Positions 27,305 through 37,302 of a stretch of 64,000 nucleotides of DNA are shown piece after piece (the first letter of the stretch is position 1; every line of letters starts with the position of its first letter). A program made the translations under genes and the position numbers. Origin of the DNA: Actinomycetes bacterium (lineage in GTDB: Bacteria > Actinomycetota > Acidimicrobiia > Acidimicrobiales > Ilumatobacteraceae); assembly GCA_027491335.1 (NCBI GenBank), contig JAIXWJ010000037.1, positions 1 to 64,000 on the forward strand, written 5' to 3'. A model generated the notes under the pieces. That model was not told the origin of the DNA. It did no database searches and was given only the letters and a program-made list of their open reading frames with translations.

Positions 27305-29103
27305 ACGTTCGGCTGACTGGCTTCCCACGCCGAGGCCAATGCCGCGTAACGACCACCGAGAGCCACCAGTTCGTCGTGCGAACCGAGCTCGACCAGCTCC
27401 CCATGGTCCACCACCGCGATTCGATCGGCTCGGCGCACGGTGGACAATCGATGCGCGACCACGATGACGGTGCGTCCGTTCATGAGGCTTTCGAGTGCGC
27501 GCTCGACCACGGCCTCGGTGCCGGGATCCAGATTGGACGTGGCTTCGTCCAGGACCAAAACGGCGGGGTCGACCAAAGCGGCGCGCGCCAAAGCCACCAG
27601 TTGGCGCTCGCCGGCCGACAAGCGTGAGCCTCGTTCGCGCACCTCGGTGTCCAGGCCTTCGGGGAACTCGAGGAAACGCTCGAGGGCGCCGATGGACGCC
27701 ATTGCCCGCTCGACGTCGACGTCCGACGCGTCCGATCGGGCGATGCGCACGTTCTCGCGAATGGTGCCGCCGAAACAGAATCCCTCCTGAGGCACCACCA
27801 CGATGCGACGCCGTAGATCGCTCATCGACGACTGCCGCAGATCCACACCACCGAAGCTCACGGTGCCCGACGATCCGTCGACCATGCTGGGGTCGTACAA
27901 GCGCGCCATCAACTTGGCCAATGTGGACTTGCCGGCACCCGTCGGACCCACCAGCGCCAGACGCTCGCCGTCGGCGACGCTGATGGACACGTTCCGAAGC
28001 GCCGGGCGGTCGGCAGTCTCGTAGGAGAACGTCACGTCGACGACGTCGATGGCACCACGCGTCGGCAACGCCGTGGGATGTTCCACCTCGTCGACGTCGG
28101 GCTTGGCGTCCACGATGAGGAACAACTTGTGCAACGCCGCGGTGGACGATTGCACGGTGTTGTACAGCTGACTCAACTGTTGGACCGGGTCGAAGAGGTT
28201 GGCGAGCAACAGGATGAACGCCGTCACGGTGCCGATGCTGACCGCGTCACGATGAACCAACCAACCACCAATCCCGATGATCGCGCCGGTGGCGGCGATA
28301 CCCGCGAACTCGACCAGTCCGAAGTACCACGTGCTCACCCTCACGCTGTGCATGTGCGAGTCGAAGAGCGCCCGATTCGTCGAATGGAAACGACGTGATC
28401 GCGCGTCCTGCTGCCCGTAGGCCTGGATCACTCGAACCCCGGTGATGCCCTCCTGAAGCGTGGACAAGTTGTCGCCCACCTTCTCGCGCACGTCGAGATA
28501 CGCACGATTCGATTGCTTCTGGAAGCGGATCGAGGCCAGAACCAGCAGCGGCAACACGATCATGGCCACCAACGCCAACTGCCACGACATCACGAACAGC
28601 ACGACGACCGCCAACAACAGCAACAGGAACGCCGACACGAACTGGAGCAGGCCGAATTGAATGAGTTCGCCCATGGACTCGATGTCGTTGGTCATGCGCG
28701 AAACCAGGACGCCCGCCTTCTCGCGATCGAAGAACGCCATCGACTGCCGCTGCAGGCGACCGAACACCGTCAGGCGCAAACTGCGCAGGAAACCCTCACC
28801 GGCCCGATTGATGGCCAGATACTGCAGACGGCCCACCACGTAACCGAAAGCGGTGATCGCCAGGTACACGACGATCAACCAGTTCAACACCCGCCCGTTG
28901 CCGTCCTTGATGCCATGGTCGATGGCGTACCTCAACAGCAAGGGCCCGGCCAGCGTGACGAGCGTGCTGACGAGGACCAACGCCAATGCGGAATGCAGGA
29001 TGCGACGTTGAGGGCGCGCCATGTCGTACGAACGGCGCAGGGTTCGCAACGTTTGAACGCGGTCGAGACGATCCTCGTCGCTGGTGGCCGCCATGCCCCA
29101 CAT
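27301..29103 (-). CDS. ABC exporter half, consensus ATPase site (TMD-NBD)
   Basis: 600 residues with six membrane helices (about 35-320) and a nucleotide-binding domain (about 350-600). Walker A is GPTGAGKST and Walker B ends LVLDEATSN with the catalytic Glu. The H-loop is VIVVAHRLST, but the signature reads LSAGERQ instead of LSGGQ. The start abuts the stop of the upstream half-transporter, so the two form a heterodimeric exporter. A second ATG (29094) gives MAATSDED. The exported compound (lipid, drug or peptide) cannot be read from sequence. Confidence 0.92.
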   Translation of the reverse strand: MWGMAATSDEDRLDRVQTLRTLRRSYDMARPQRRILHSALALVLVSTLVTLAGPLLLRYAIDHGIKDGNGRVLNWLIVVYLAITAFGYVVGRLQYLAINRAGEGFLRSLRLTVFGRLQRQSMAFFDREKAGVLVSRMTNDIESMGELIQFGLLQFVSAFLLLLLAVVVLFVMSWQLALVAMIVLPLLVLASIRFQKQSNRAYLDVREKVGDNLSTLQEGITGVRVIQAYGQQDARSRRFHSTNRALFDSHMHSVRVSTWYFGLVEFAGIAATGAIIGIGGWLVHRDAVSIGTVTAFILLLANLFDPVQQLSQLYNTVQSSTAALHKLFLIVDAKPDVDEVEHPTALPTRGAIDVVDVTFSYETADRPALRNVSISVADGERLALVGPTGAGKSTLAKLMARLYDPSMVDGSSGTVSFGGVDLRQSSMSDLRRRIVVVPQEGFCFGGTIRENVRIARSDASDVDVERAMASIGALERFLEFPEGLDTEVRERGSRLSAGERQLVALARAALVDPAVLVLDEATSNLDPGTEAVVERALESLMNGRTVIVVAHRLSTVRRADRIAVVDHGELVELGSHDELVALGGRYAALASAWEASQPNV

Positions 29104-30996
29104 TCAGACCACGTCCTCTTCGTCCGTTCGACGATCGATCGCGCGACGCACGGCCCGCTTGCTTTCGACGAGCGTGTTCGAGGCGTCAGGTCCCGGGGAC
29201 GGGGAATCGTCGTCGCCGTCCTCGTCGCGCACGGCCCAAGCCGCCAGAACCTGTCGATAACGGTCGTTGGTGGCCAAGAGTTCGTCGTGGGTTCCGACCG
29301 CGACGGCGCGACCACCGTCGAGAAGCACCACGGTGTCGGCCAGGGCGATCGTTCCGGGACGATGCGCGATGACGATGGTGGTGCGACCGCGCATGACCGT
29401 GGCCATCGCCTCGCGGATCTCGTGCTCTTTGCTCGGGTCCACCGCCGACGTCGCGTCGTCGAGCACCAGCACGCGCGGTTCGGCCACGATGGCCCGCGCA
29501 ATGGCGATGCGCTGGCGTTGGCCACCCGAGAGCGAGTAGCCGCGCTCCCCCAGGATGGTGTCGTAGCCCTCGGGCAACCGCGTGATGAATTCGTGAGCCC
29601 CCGCCAGTCGAGCGGCTTCGCGCACCACGTCGTCCGACGCTCCCGGACGCGCGAATGCGATGTTGTCGCGCACGGAATCATGGAACAGGAACGTTTCCTC
29701 GAAGACGATGCCCACCGCCGATCGCAGATCGGCCAGTGAGGTTGACCGCACGTCGACCCCGTCGATCTCGATGGACCCGGAATTCACGTCGTGGAACCGG
29801 GTGAGTAGTCGAACGAGAGTCGACTTGCCCGAACCGGTGGCACCCACCAACGCCACCGCGTGCCCGGCCGGAATGGTCAGGTCGAAACCGTCGAGCACCG
29901 GCTCGGCGCCCTCGTAGGCGAACACGACATCACGGAATCGCACCGCACCCACGGCGCGCTCGGTGGTGGCCGTCGGCAAGTGCGTGGGCGTCTCGGGGTC
30001 CACGACGGCCGACGGCGTGCTCAGCACCTCGTTCACGCGCATGAGTGCCACCGACGCGCGTTGACCCAATGCCACGGTCATGGCCAGATTGCGCAGGGGC
30101 CAGATGAGCATCGTGATGTACGCGTTGAACTTCACCAGGTCACCCACGGTCATGTCGCCATCGATCACGCGATGACCACCGATCCCGAGCACCGCCACCA
30201 ATCCGAGTGCCGGGAGCACGTCGAGCGCCGGGAGGAATCGACTGCGAATGCGCGCCGCTTCGAGCGACACGCGCTGAATGTCGTCGGCTTCGGTGTTCAC
30301 CTTGGAGAACTGCACTCCCTCGGCACCGAAGCCCTTGATCACGCGCACACCGGACACGCTCTCCTCGACGACGGTGGCCAACTGTGCTTGCTCCTGCTGC
30401 ACCGCCAGCACCGCGGGATGAATACGACGCGAGAAACGGCTGGCCAAAACGTTGACGAGCGGCAATGGTGCCAGCGCGAACAACGCGAGATACGGCTGCG
30501 ACAGGAACAACAGCACGACGACCGCGATGATCATGGCCAGATTGGACAAGGTGATCGGGATCATCACCACGAAGGCCTGGAGTTGCTGCAGGTCCGATGA
30601 CGCGCGACTCATCAACTGTCCGGTCTGAGTGCGATCGTGGTATCCGACATGCAAGCGCAGCAGGTGATCGAAGATCTGTTCGCGCAGACGGGTCTCGATC
30701 CAACGGCTCTCCCGGAAGGCCACCCACCGGCGAAAAGCCGTGAAGATGCCCGCGATCACTCCGGCGGCCACCACGAGACCGGTCCAGAAAAGCAGACTCC
30801 CGTTGCCTTCGATGCCTCGGTCGATGCCGAGCTTGGTGATCTGGGGCACCGACACTTTGCCCACGGCCCACAACAGGCCCACGACCACTCCGACGATCAG
30901 GCCACGTCGTTGCTCCATGAGCACCCGCCGCAAAAGCCTCCACCCGTCTCGGGTCGCCTGCGTCTCGGGGGTGTCCACCGCTCCGAAACTACTCAC
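29104..30996 (-). CDS. ABC exporter half, degenerate ATPase site (TMD-NBD)
   Basis: 630 residues with six membrane helices and a C-terminal nucleotide-binding domain. Walker A is GATGSGKST and the signature is canonical LSGGQRQ. Walker B reads LVLDDATSA, with Asp where the catalytic Glu is expected, and the H-loop is TIVIAHRPGT. This is the usual pattern of the non-hydrolysing partner in heterodimeric exporters such as TM287/288 and BmrCD. The acidic C-terminal tail (DEDGDDDSPSPG) extends past the NBD. It is the first gene of the two-gene minus-strand operon. Confidence 0.92.
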   Translation of the reverse strand: MSSFGAVDTPETQATRDGWRLLRRVLMEQRRGLIVGVVVGLLWAVGKVSVPQITKLGIDRGIEGNGSLLFWTGLVVAAGVIAGIFTAFRRWVAFRESRWIETRLREQIFDHLLRLHVGYHDRTQTGQLMSRASSDLQQLQAFVVMIPITLSNLAMIIAVVVLLFLSQPYLALFALAPLPLVNVLASRFSRRIHPAVLAVQQEQAQLATVVEESVSGVRVIKGFGAEGVQFSKVNTEADDIQRVSLEAARIRSRFLPALDVLPALGLVAVLGIGGHRVIDGDMTVGDLVKFNAYITMLIWPLRNLAMTVALGQRASVALMRVNEVLSTPSAVVDPETPTHLPTATTERAVGAVRFRDVVFAYEGAEPVLDGFDLTIPAGHAVALVGATGSGKSTLVRLLTRFHDVNSGSIEIDGVDVRSTSLADLRSAVGIVFEETFLFHDSVRDNIAFARPGASDDVVREAARLAGAHEFITRLPEGYDTILGERGYSLSGGQRQRIAIARAIVAEPRVLVLDDATSAVDPSKEHEIREAMATVMRGRTTIVIAHRPGTIALADTVVLLDGGRAVAVGTHDELLATNDRYRQVLAAWAVRDEDGDDDSPSPGPDASNTLVESKRAVRRAIDRRTDEEDVV

Positions 30997-31082
30997 TCCC
31001 CTCGCGAGGACACCGGCTCATTCCCCCGCGTCGCACCCCCGTGTCACACCCCAGTGCCACACCCCTTGGGCAGGCTCTGGTC

Positions 31083-31379
31083 ATGATCACGAACCAGCCG
31101 CACACCCCCGACATGAACATGAACCCGAACCTCATCCCGAACACGACCACAAACACGACCACAAGCACGAACGACAACAACGTCGCGTCCACGGATCGCG
31201 CCAACGAACAACTCACCCTCGACGGCTTCACCGATCCCCTCGACGGCATCGATCCGCGCTTCATCCTCTCCGACGAGACGTGCCGCATCGGACGCAAGTA
31301 CCTCGCCGAAATGCGCCGCATTCTCGCGAACGGACGCGCACTGGCCGCCCAGCATGACGGTCGGGCGCAGGCCGCCTGA
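31083..31379 (+). CDS. Small hypothetical protein, Asn/Thr-rich N-terminus
   Basis: 98 residues from the ATG at 31083. The first half is low-complexity (Asn, Thr, Met and Pro, with NTTTNTTTST), encoded by short repeats. The second half (from LTLDGFTDPLDG) ends in an amphipathic helix ETCRIGRKYLAEMRRILANGRALAAQ. No family is recognised. It lies alone between the exporter promoter and the converging LLM gene; GC-rich codon use supports coding, but weakly. Confidence 0.45.
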   Translation: MITNQPHTPDMNMNPNLIPNTTTNTTTSTNDNNVASTDRANEQLTLDGFTDPLDGIDPRFILSDETCRIGRKYLAEMRRILANGRALAAQHDGRAQAA

Positions 31380-31400
31380 CCCGCCCGACACGATTCAACG

Positions 31401-32387
31401 TCAGCCAGCGGTCGGCGACAGAGCCTTCACGGACTCCCAGTAATTCAACTCGGGGTCCAGGCCCAAGATCGCCAACGAACTGGTGGTGACGCCGTTGGCA
31501 AAGTACTCGTCGATCTTGGCTCGGCAATGAGCGGGCGAACCATGAATCAAGATGTCGTCCACCACCTCGTCGGGAATCGCGGCCAAAGCGGCCTTGCGGT
31601 CGCCGGCCTTCCAGTGATCCCACATCGGTTGCAGGAGCTCGCCACGGCCGAGCCAACGATGGAATTCCGCGTACACCGGCACGTTCAAATACGCCGCGAT
31701 GGCGAACCGACCGGCGGCCCGCACCACCTCGGTGTTCTCCGACGGACACACGAAGATGCGAGCCACGATCTCGCGCTGCTCCCCACCGGCGGCATCGTGA
31801 ACCACCGCGGCCACCTTGGACACGTCGGATGGAGACAACCAGTTGATGATGGCACCATCGCTCTCGCGGCCCGCGAGCCTCAACATGCCCTCACGCAATG
31901 CCGCCACCAGGATCTTGGGCTTGTGCTCGGGCCGCACGCCCAACTTGAACCCGTTCACCTCGAAGGTGTCGTACTTCTTGGCCACCTTCTCCCCCGACAA
32001 CGCGTCGTTCAAGAAGCGCACCACGTCGCGCACCTTCTTGTACGGCTCCACGAACGGAATGCCGTTCCACCGTTCGACAATGACGTTGCTGCTTGATCCG
32101 ATGCCGATGGCGAAACGACCCGGGGCGGCGTCGGCCATGCTCGCCACGCTCTGAGCGAAGCAAGCTGGTGACCGGGTGTAGGCCGGGATGATCGCGGTAC
32201 CCAGGCGCAACCGTGGTTCCCACGCGGCCGCCATCGCCAAGGGCGTGAATCCGTCGGCCCCGTCGGACTCGGCCGACCAGATGTCGGAGTAGCCCATGTC
32301 GGCCAACTCCACCAATCGTTCACGGTGCGAATGCAGATGGCCGGGCAAAGGAACGGTCATGCCGTTGCGACGAGGTAGTGGAGTCAT
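31401..32387 (-). CDS. LLM-class (F420-type) oxidoreductase
   Basis: 328 residues from MTPLPRRNG (ATG at 32387). It is a luciferase-like TIM barrel with LVELADMGYSDIWSAE, RLRLGTAIIPAYTRSP and APGRFAIGIGSSSNVIVERWNG, the pattern of the F420-dependent mer/Fgd-like group. It is likely a cytosolic flavin- or F420-dependent hydride transfer enzyme with an unknown substrate. The frame continues open upstream to 32900, but that part overlaps the thioesterase gene and is a shadow. The thioesterase stop lies 14 bp upstream, so the two are probably one operon. Confidence 0.85.
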   Translation of the reverse strand: MTPLPRRNGMTVPLPGHLHSHRERLVELADMGYSDIWSAESDGADGFTPLAMAAAWEPRLRLGTAIIPAYTRSPACFAQSVASMADAAPGRFAIGIGSSSNVIVERWNGIPFVEPYKKVRDVVRFLNDALSGEKVAKKYDTFEVNGFKLGVRPEHKPKILVAALREGMLRLAGRESDGAIINWLSPSDVSKVAAVVHDAAGGEQREIVARIFVCPSENTEVVRAAGRFAIAAYLNVPVYAEFHRWLGRGELLQPMWDHWKAGDRKAALAAIPDEVVDDILIHGSPAHCRAKIDEYFANGVTTSSLAILGLDPELNYWESVKALSPTAG

Positions 32388-32401
32388 GGTGCCATTCTTG
32401 C

Positions 32402-33244
32402 TCACTCGCGGCCCTTCGACCGCGGGCCGGGGCCCGGCATGTCGCGCCAGAAGCGCACGATGCAGCTTTGGCTGGCCGTGGCCATCAAGGTGCCGTCCTC
32501 GGCGAACATGTGCACCAATCCGTGTCCGAATCCGCGCTGAACCATGTGAATGCGGATGTCGAGCAACACCCACTCGGTGGGCACGAGGCGACCGATGCGC
32601 AAGGTGTTGTCGAGGCTGTTGCCTCCACCACGAATGCCCAAGGCTTGACCCACGCCCATCGGCACGAAGTCGCCCAGAATGGCCAACGTCGATGCGTCCA
32701 CGCCTTCGATGACCTCGGGGATGCGGGTCCACATCAACACTTGGCCGTCGCTCTGCGTGCCATCGAGCTCCGACAACTCCTCGCGGCCCTTCACGATGCG
32801 CTGATCCATGCGACCGCTGATGGTGCCCGACCAATCCAGAACGTGGGGTCGCTCCGTGCACTCCAACGGCGCGGGCACGTCGAGCGGCATCGATTCCCAT
32901 TGGCCGACCTCGTCGAGCTCGCGATCACCGAGAGCGGCGTTCACCGTGAGGATCTCGCGGTCCCCCACGTGGCACACCGCGCGCGCCTGACTGATCTGAT
33001 GACCGGTGACCGCCAACGTGACGTCGATGTCCATCACCTCACCGGGCTTGGCGTACGACAGGTACTGGCCCGTCGCCCACACCGCGCGCCGACCCGAGGT
33101 GCGTTCCATGGCCGCGATGGCCGCACCCAAACCGCAACCTCCGAACAAGAAGCCGCCCCCGGTGGAGATGCCCGGAACCACCGGCAGAACCCAGCGATAC
33201 GGGTTGTGCGTGGGCTCGAGACCGAGAAACTGCCGACTATCCAT
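32402..33244 (-). CDS. Acyl-CoA thioesterase-like double hot-dog protein
   Basis: 280 residues from MDSRQFLGLEP (ATG at 33244). The N-terminal half carries FLFGGCGLGAAIAAME and ATGQYLSYAKPGEVMDIDV. The C-terminal half carries ILGDFVPMGVGQALGIRGGGNSLDN and ASQSCIVRFW. The arrangement matches TesB-like tandem hot-dog thioesterases, which hydrolyse acyl-CoA. It is followed 14 bp later by the LLM oxidoreductase and is divergent from the amidase. Confidence 0.8.
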   Translation of the reverse strand: MDSRQFLGLEPTHNPYRWVLPVVPGISTGGGFLFGGCGLGAAIAAMERTSGRRAVWATGQYLSYAKPGEVMDIDVTLAVTGHQISQARAVCHVGDREILTVNAALGDRELDEVGQWESMPLDVPAPLECTERPHVLDWSGTISGRMDQRIVKGREELSELDGTQSDGQVLMWTRIPEVIEGVDASTLAILGDFVPMGVGQALGIRGGGNSLDNTLRIGRLVPTEWVLLDIRIHMVQRGFGHGLVHMFAEDGTLMATASQSCIVRFWRDMPGPGPRSKGRE

Positions 33245-33294
33245 CGACCATGACTCTAGATGGGCACTCCGACTGGGCACTAGCGTCGCCGTTC

Positions 33295-34722
33295 ATGGCT
33301 GTGACTCATGGCGCCCCATCCAATCTCGACACGTGGAAGGGAGATGCTTGCTCGTTGGTCGACGCGTTTCGACGCGGTGAACGATCACCGTTGGAGGAAC
33401 TCGACGCGTCGTTGGCCGCCATCGCCGCGAGCGACCTCAACGCGTTTTCCTTTCTCGATCCCGAGCGCGCTCGCGCCAGCGCAGCGCGTGCCGATGTCTC
33501 GCTTCCGTTCGGTGGTCTTCCCATCGGTGTGAAAGAACTCGATCAGGTGACGGGTTGGCCCGACACCGAGGCGTGCGCGGTATTCGCCGATCGCAAGGCG
33601 ACCCACACCTCGGTGATGGTTCAGCGTCTCGAGGCCGCCGGTGCCGTGCTGGCCGGCCTGACGACGGCCAGTGAGTTCGGTGGAGTGAACGTGACCCGCA
33701 CCGTGTTGAACGGCGCCACGCACAATCCGTGGCGTCAGGGACGCACCCCGGGCGGTTCGTCGGGTGGAAGCGCGTCGGCGGTGGCCGGCGGCCTCGTCAC
33801 GTTGGCGACGGCCGGTGACGGTGGTGGGTCCATTCGTATTCCGGCCGGATTCACCGGCTTGGTGGGCTTGAAGGCCACGTTCGGTCGCATCCCCCGCGCG
33901 CCCCACACCCAACTGGGAAATCTCACGGTGAACACCGGATGCGTGTCACGAAGCGTTCGCGACACGGCGCGATGGTTCGACGTGTGCGCCGGTCGTGATG
34001 GGCGCGATCCGTTGAGCCTCGCCGACACCGATCCGTGGGAGCCGCGACTCGGAACGTTCCTCGACACGTTGCGCGGGAAGCGCGTCGCCGTCGTCCCCGA
34101 CTGGGGCGGAGCGGTGATCTCACCGGCGATGTGGGACGTGCTCTCCACGCGCATCGATGGCCTGATCGCCGATTTCGGTTGGAAGCGCGTCGACATCGAC
34201 ACCTCATTGCCGAGCATGGGAGCGGCCTGGAGCATCAGCGGCATGATCGAGATCCACGCCGCGCTCGCCGAACACTGGCCCGCGTGCGCCGACATCTTGA
34301 CCCCCGAAATGCGTTTCGGACTCGAATCGACCATCGGTCGCTACGGCGCCGAGGCGCGAGCTCGCATCGAATCGCGACGCACTGCGTTGAACGAACGCAT
34401 GGCCGAAATCCTCGACTCCAACGCCGGTGTGGACTTCGTGCTGACCGCCAGCAATCCCGACGTCGCCTTCGACGCCGAGGGTCCGTTGCCGTCGCAGTTC
34501 GGAGGCGTGCACGGCGGAGCCGGCAACAACGGACGACTCACGTTCCCCGCGAACCTCTATGGCAACCCGGCCATCTCCATCCCCGCCGGCGAGGTGGACG
34601 GCCTACCGGTCGGACTGCAAGTGGTGTCGCGCCACTTCACCGAACAACTTCTTTTGGACATTGCTCTTCACGTGGAGCGCACCAACCCGTGGCCTTTGGT
34701 GGCTCCGGGCAGTCCCCGGTGA
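33295..34722 (+). CDS. Amidase signature family protein
   Basis: 475 residues from MAVTHGAPS (ATG at 33295; an ATG at 33250 is possible). The catalytic triad is complete: Lys80 (PIGVKELD), the cis-Ser155 (TPGGSSGGSAS) and the nucleophile Ser179 (GDGGGSIRIPAG). The family hydrolyses amides of diverse carboxylates. The GatA role is unlikely because no gatB or gatC is adjacent and the C-terminal part is short. The next gene, an MFS transporter, starts inside the stop codon (GTGA), which suggests coupled uptake or export of a substrate. Confidence 0.9.
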   Translation: MAVTHGAPSNLDTWKGDACSLVDAFRRGERSPLEELDASLAAIAASDLNAFSFLDPERARASAARADVSLPFGGLPIGVKELDQVTGWPDTEACAVFADRKATHTSVMVQRLEAAGAVLAGLTTASEFGGVNVTRTVLNGATHNPWRQGRTPGGSSGGSASAVAGGLVTLATAGDGGGSIRIPAGFTGLVGLKATFGRIPRAPHTQLGNLTVNTGCVSRSVRDTARWFDVCAGRDGRDPLSLADTDPWEPRLGTFLDTLRGKRVAVVPDWGGAVISPAMWDVLSTRIDGLIADFGWKRVDIDTSLPSMGAAWSISGMIEIHAALAEHWPACADILTPEMRFGLESTIGRYGAEARARIESRRTALNERMAEILDSNAGVDFVLTASNPDVAFDAEGPLPSQFGGVHGGAGNNGRLTFPANLYGNPAISIPAGEVDGLPVGLQVVSRHFTEQLLLDIALHVERTNPWPLVAPGSPR

Positions 34723-36110
34723 TCGACGCTCGACCCGAACCCGCGGTCCATCGCCGAACGTTGGCGGTCGGCCTCGTGTTGTCCACGTCGCTGGTCGCCT
34801 TCGAGGTGACGTCGGTTCTCACGGCTCTGCCCACCATCTCCGACGAACTCGACGGTGACTCGCTCTATGGCGCGACCCTGGCGGCGTACATGTTGGCGAA
34901 CCTCGTCGGTCTCGTGGCCGCGGGAGAACAAGCGGATCGACACGGACCTCGCCGTCCGTTCATCGTGTGCATCGCCATCTTCGTCGTTGGACTCATCCTG
35001 GCCGGCGTGGCCAACGACATGATCGTGGTGTTGCTCGGTCGAGTCGTTCAAGGCGCGGGCGCGGGCGGTCTGGCACCCATCACGTTCGCTCTCATCGGCA
35101 AGGTGTGGCCCGCGGACGGTCGCGCCACCATCTTGGCGTGGGTGTCGGCCGGCTGGGTGCTGCCCAGTCTCATCGCTCCGGGTTTGGCGGGCTGGATCAC
35201 CAACGAGATCGACTGGCGTTGGGTGTTCATCGGGATCGCGCCACTCGCGCTCGTCACCGCGGCGGTCGTCGTGTCGGCCATGGGTTCACTGCCACCGGAT
35301 CCGCATCTCCGCGCGGCCCGCGATCGAACCAGTCGGGTGCCTTTGGCGTTGCGATTGTCTCTCGGCGTCGGTCTGATCATCGCCGGCGTTCAATCGTCGA
35401 ACGCTGTCCTCGCCATCTCGGCCACGGTCGCCGGTGTGGCGCTAGGCGTGCCCTCGTTTCGTCGACTCATGCCCGATGGTGTTCTGCGCGCTCGGCCCGG
35501 ACTACCCGCGATCCTGGCGTGTCGCACGTTGGCGACCGCGGCGTTCCTCGGCGCCGATTCGTTCATCCCGCTGGCGGCCGACCGCATTCATGGAGCATCG
35601 GCCACGGCCCAAGGCTTCGTGATCATCGGGGCCGCGTTGGCCTGGAGCGTGGGTTCGGCCCTCAGCAGTCGTCGGTCATCGGCCCGCACGAACCTGGCCC
35701 GATCGTCGCAGGGTGGCTTCGTCCTGCTCATCATCGGCCTGGCCGGGGTCATGCCCGTGTTGTCGGCCGATTGGTCCTTGGTGGCCACCTTCGCCACGTG
35801 GTCCGTGGCCGGACTCGGAATGGGTTTTCTCTTCGTCCCCACGTCGGCGGCGGCACTCGAGTACGCCGACAGCGGCAACGAGGGCACCATCGGCAGTCAG
35901 ATCAATCTGGCCGACAACGTGGGCTTCGCGCTCATGGGCGGTCTCGGCGGCGCCACCGTCGCCGCGTCCGATCGCACCCAATGGCCTCTCTCGCACGCGC
36001 TGGCCTCGAACCTGATGCTGGCCATCCTGTTCGCACTGGTGGGTCTGGTGCTCGCTCGAGGCATTTCGCGACGACCCTCATCGGGCATCATGTCGCATGG
36101 CAACAAGTGA
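34719..36110 (+). CDS. MFS transporter (drug/proton antiporter type)
   Basis: 463 residues from a GTG overlapping the amidase stop. It has 12-14 hydrophobic helices. Helix 1 reads VAFEVTSVLTALPTI, followed by loop motif GEQADRHGPRRPF (motif A) and LLGRVVQGAGAGGLAP, typical of the DHA2/EmrB-like group. Its last 14 bases overlap the CoA-transferase start. It is likely a proton-driven exporter in the cytoplasmic membrane. Confidence 0.87.
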   Translation: MIDARPEPAVHRRTLAVGLVLSTSLVAFEVTSVLTALPTISDELDGDSLYGATLAAYMLANLVGLVAAGEQADRHGPRRPFIVCIAIFVVGLILAGVANDMIVVLLGRVVQGAGAGGLAPITFALIGKVWPADGRATILAWVSAGWVLPSLIAPGLAGWITNEIDWRWVFIGIAPLALVTAAVVVSAMGSLPPDPHLRAARDRTSRVPLALRLSLGVGLIIAGVQSSNAVLAISATVAGVALGVPSFRRLMPDGVLRARPGLPAILACRTLATAAFLGADSFIPLAADRIHGASATAQGFVIIGAALAWSVGSALSSRRSSARTNLARSSQGGFVLLIIGLAGVMPVLSADWSLVATFATWSVAGLGMGFLFVPTSAAALEYADSGNEGTIGSQINLADNVGFALMGGLGGATVAASDRTQWPLSHALASNLMLAILFALVGLVLARGISRRPSSGIMSHGNK

Positions 36111-37302
36111 CGACGTTTCCGTTCCCACCGGCCCCTTGACCGGAATCAAGGTGCTCGACTTGTCCGTGATGATCTCGGGTCCGCTCGCCGGCATGATGCT
36201 GGCCGATCAGGGGGCCGATGTCATCAAGGTGGAGTCACCCGGTCTGGGCGACTTCATGCGCTACCTCGGTTCCTCGAAGGGTGGCATGACCGGCATCTTC
36301 CTCAACAACAACCGTGGCAAGCGTTCGATCGTGATCGATCTCAAGAAACCCGAAGGCATCGCGTTGTTGAAGCAACTCGCCGCGACCGCCGACGTCGTCA
36401 TCCAGAACTTCCGACCCGGTGCCGTCGAGCGATTGGGCATCGGCTTCGAGGATCTTCGCGCGGTCAACCCGCGATTGATTTACTGCAGCATCAGCGGATA
36501 CGGACCCGACGGGCCCTCGAGCGGACATCGCGTGTACGACAACGTCATCCAAGCGGCCTCCGGACTCGCCGGAGTGCAGACCGATCCCCGCAACGGCGAA
36601 CCGTCGCTGTTCCGCACGCTCATTTGCGACAAGATCACATCGCTCACCGCCGCACAAGCGATCTCGGCGGCCTTGTACGCGCGATCGGCGGGCCACGCCG
36701 AGGGACAACACATCGTGCTCGCCATGCTCGACGCCGCGGTCGCGTTCATGTGGCCCGATTCCGGCATGGACGCGGTGTTGCTCGACGCCGACGCGCATCG
36801 CACCCCCACCATCGGCGAGAACTACGGCATCACCCGACTGAAGGATGGTTTCGCCGCGGTGTCGGTGGTGAGCGACGACGAATTCCGCGGTCTGTGCACC
36901 ACCTACGGTCGACCGGAGTTGGCCGACGATCCGCGCTTTTCCACGATGCTGGCCCGCACCCAGAACGCATCGCAGTTGGTGCCGCTCATGACCGAACTGA
37001 ACGCCACCATGTACGCCGAGGACTTCGTGCGACGAGCGCAGGCCAACGACGTGCCCGCCGCATCGGTGGTTCGCATCCCCGATCTTCCTTCCCAACCCCA
37101 GATCGTCAACAACGCGGTGTTCGTGGAACGCGAGCACCCCACGGCCGGCCGGGTGCGCGAGCCCCGTCCGGCGGCGCGTTTCTCGGCGACGCCCGCTCGG
37201 GTCGGAGACTTCGCCCCATCGGCCGGGCAGCACAGCGACGACGTGGTGGCCGAAATCGGCCTCGACCCCGTCGCCTTGCGCGCGGCCGGCGTCATCCACT
37301 GA
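36097..37302 (+). CDS. CaiB/BaiF family (class III) CoA transferase
   Basis: 401 residues. The family opening LTGIKVLDLSVMISGPLAGMMLADQGADVIKVE, split here as LTGIKVLDLSVMISGPLAG then ADVIKVESPG, is clear. FLNNNRGKRSIVIDLKKPEG follows, and the nucleophile-position Asp178 is in LICDKITSL. It transfers CoA between carboxylic acids through an aspartyl-CoA anhydride. The gene overlaps the MFS gene and ends about 90 bp before the prepilin cluster. The substrate is unknown; formyl-, carnitine- and 2-methylacyl-type enzymes share these features. Confidence 0.9.
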   Translation: MATSDDVSVPTGPLTGIKVLDLSVMISGPLAGMMLADQGADVIKVESPGLGDFMRYLGSSKGGMTGIFLNNNRGKRSIVIDLKKPEGIALLKQLAATADVVIQNFRPGAVERLGIGFEDLRAVNPRLIYCSISGYGPDGPSSGHRVYDNVIQAASGLAGVQTDPRNGEPSLFRTLICDKITSLTAAQAISAALYARSAGHAEGQHIVLAMLDAAVAFMWPDSGMDAVLLDADAHRTPTIGENYGITRLKDGFAAVSVVSDDEFRGLCTTYGRPELADDPRFSTMLARTQNASQLVPLMTELNATMYAEDFVRRAQANDVPAASVVRIPDLPSQPQIVNNAVFVEREHPTAGRVREPRPAARFSATPARVGDFAPSAGQHSDDVVAEIGLDPVALRAAGVIH

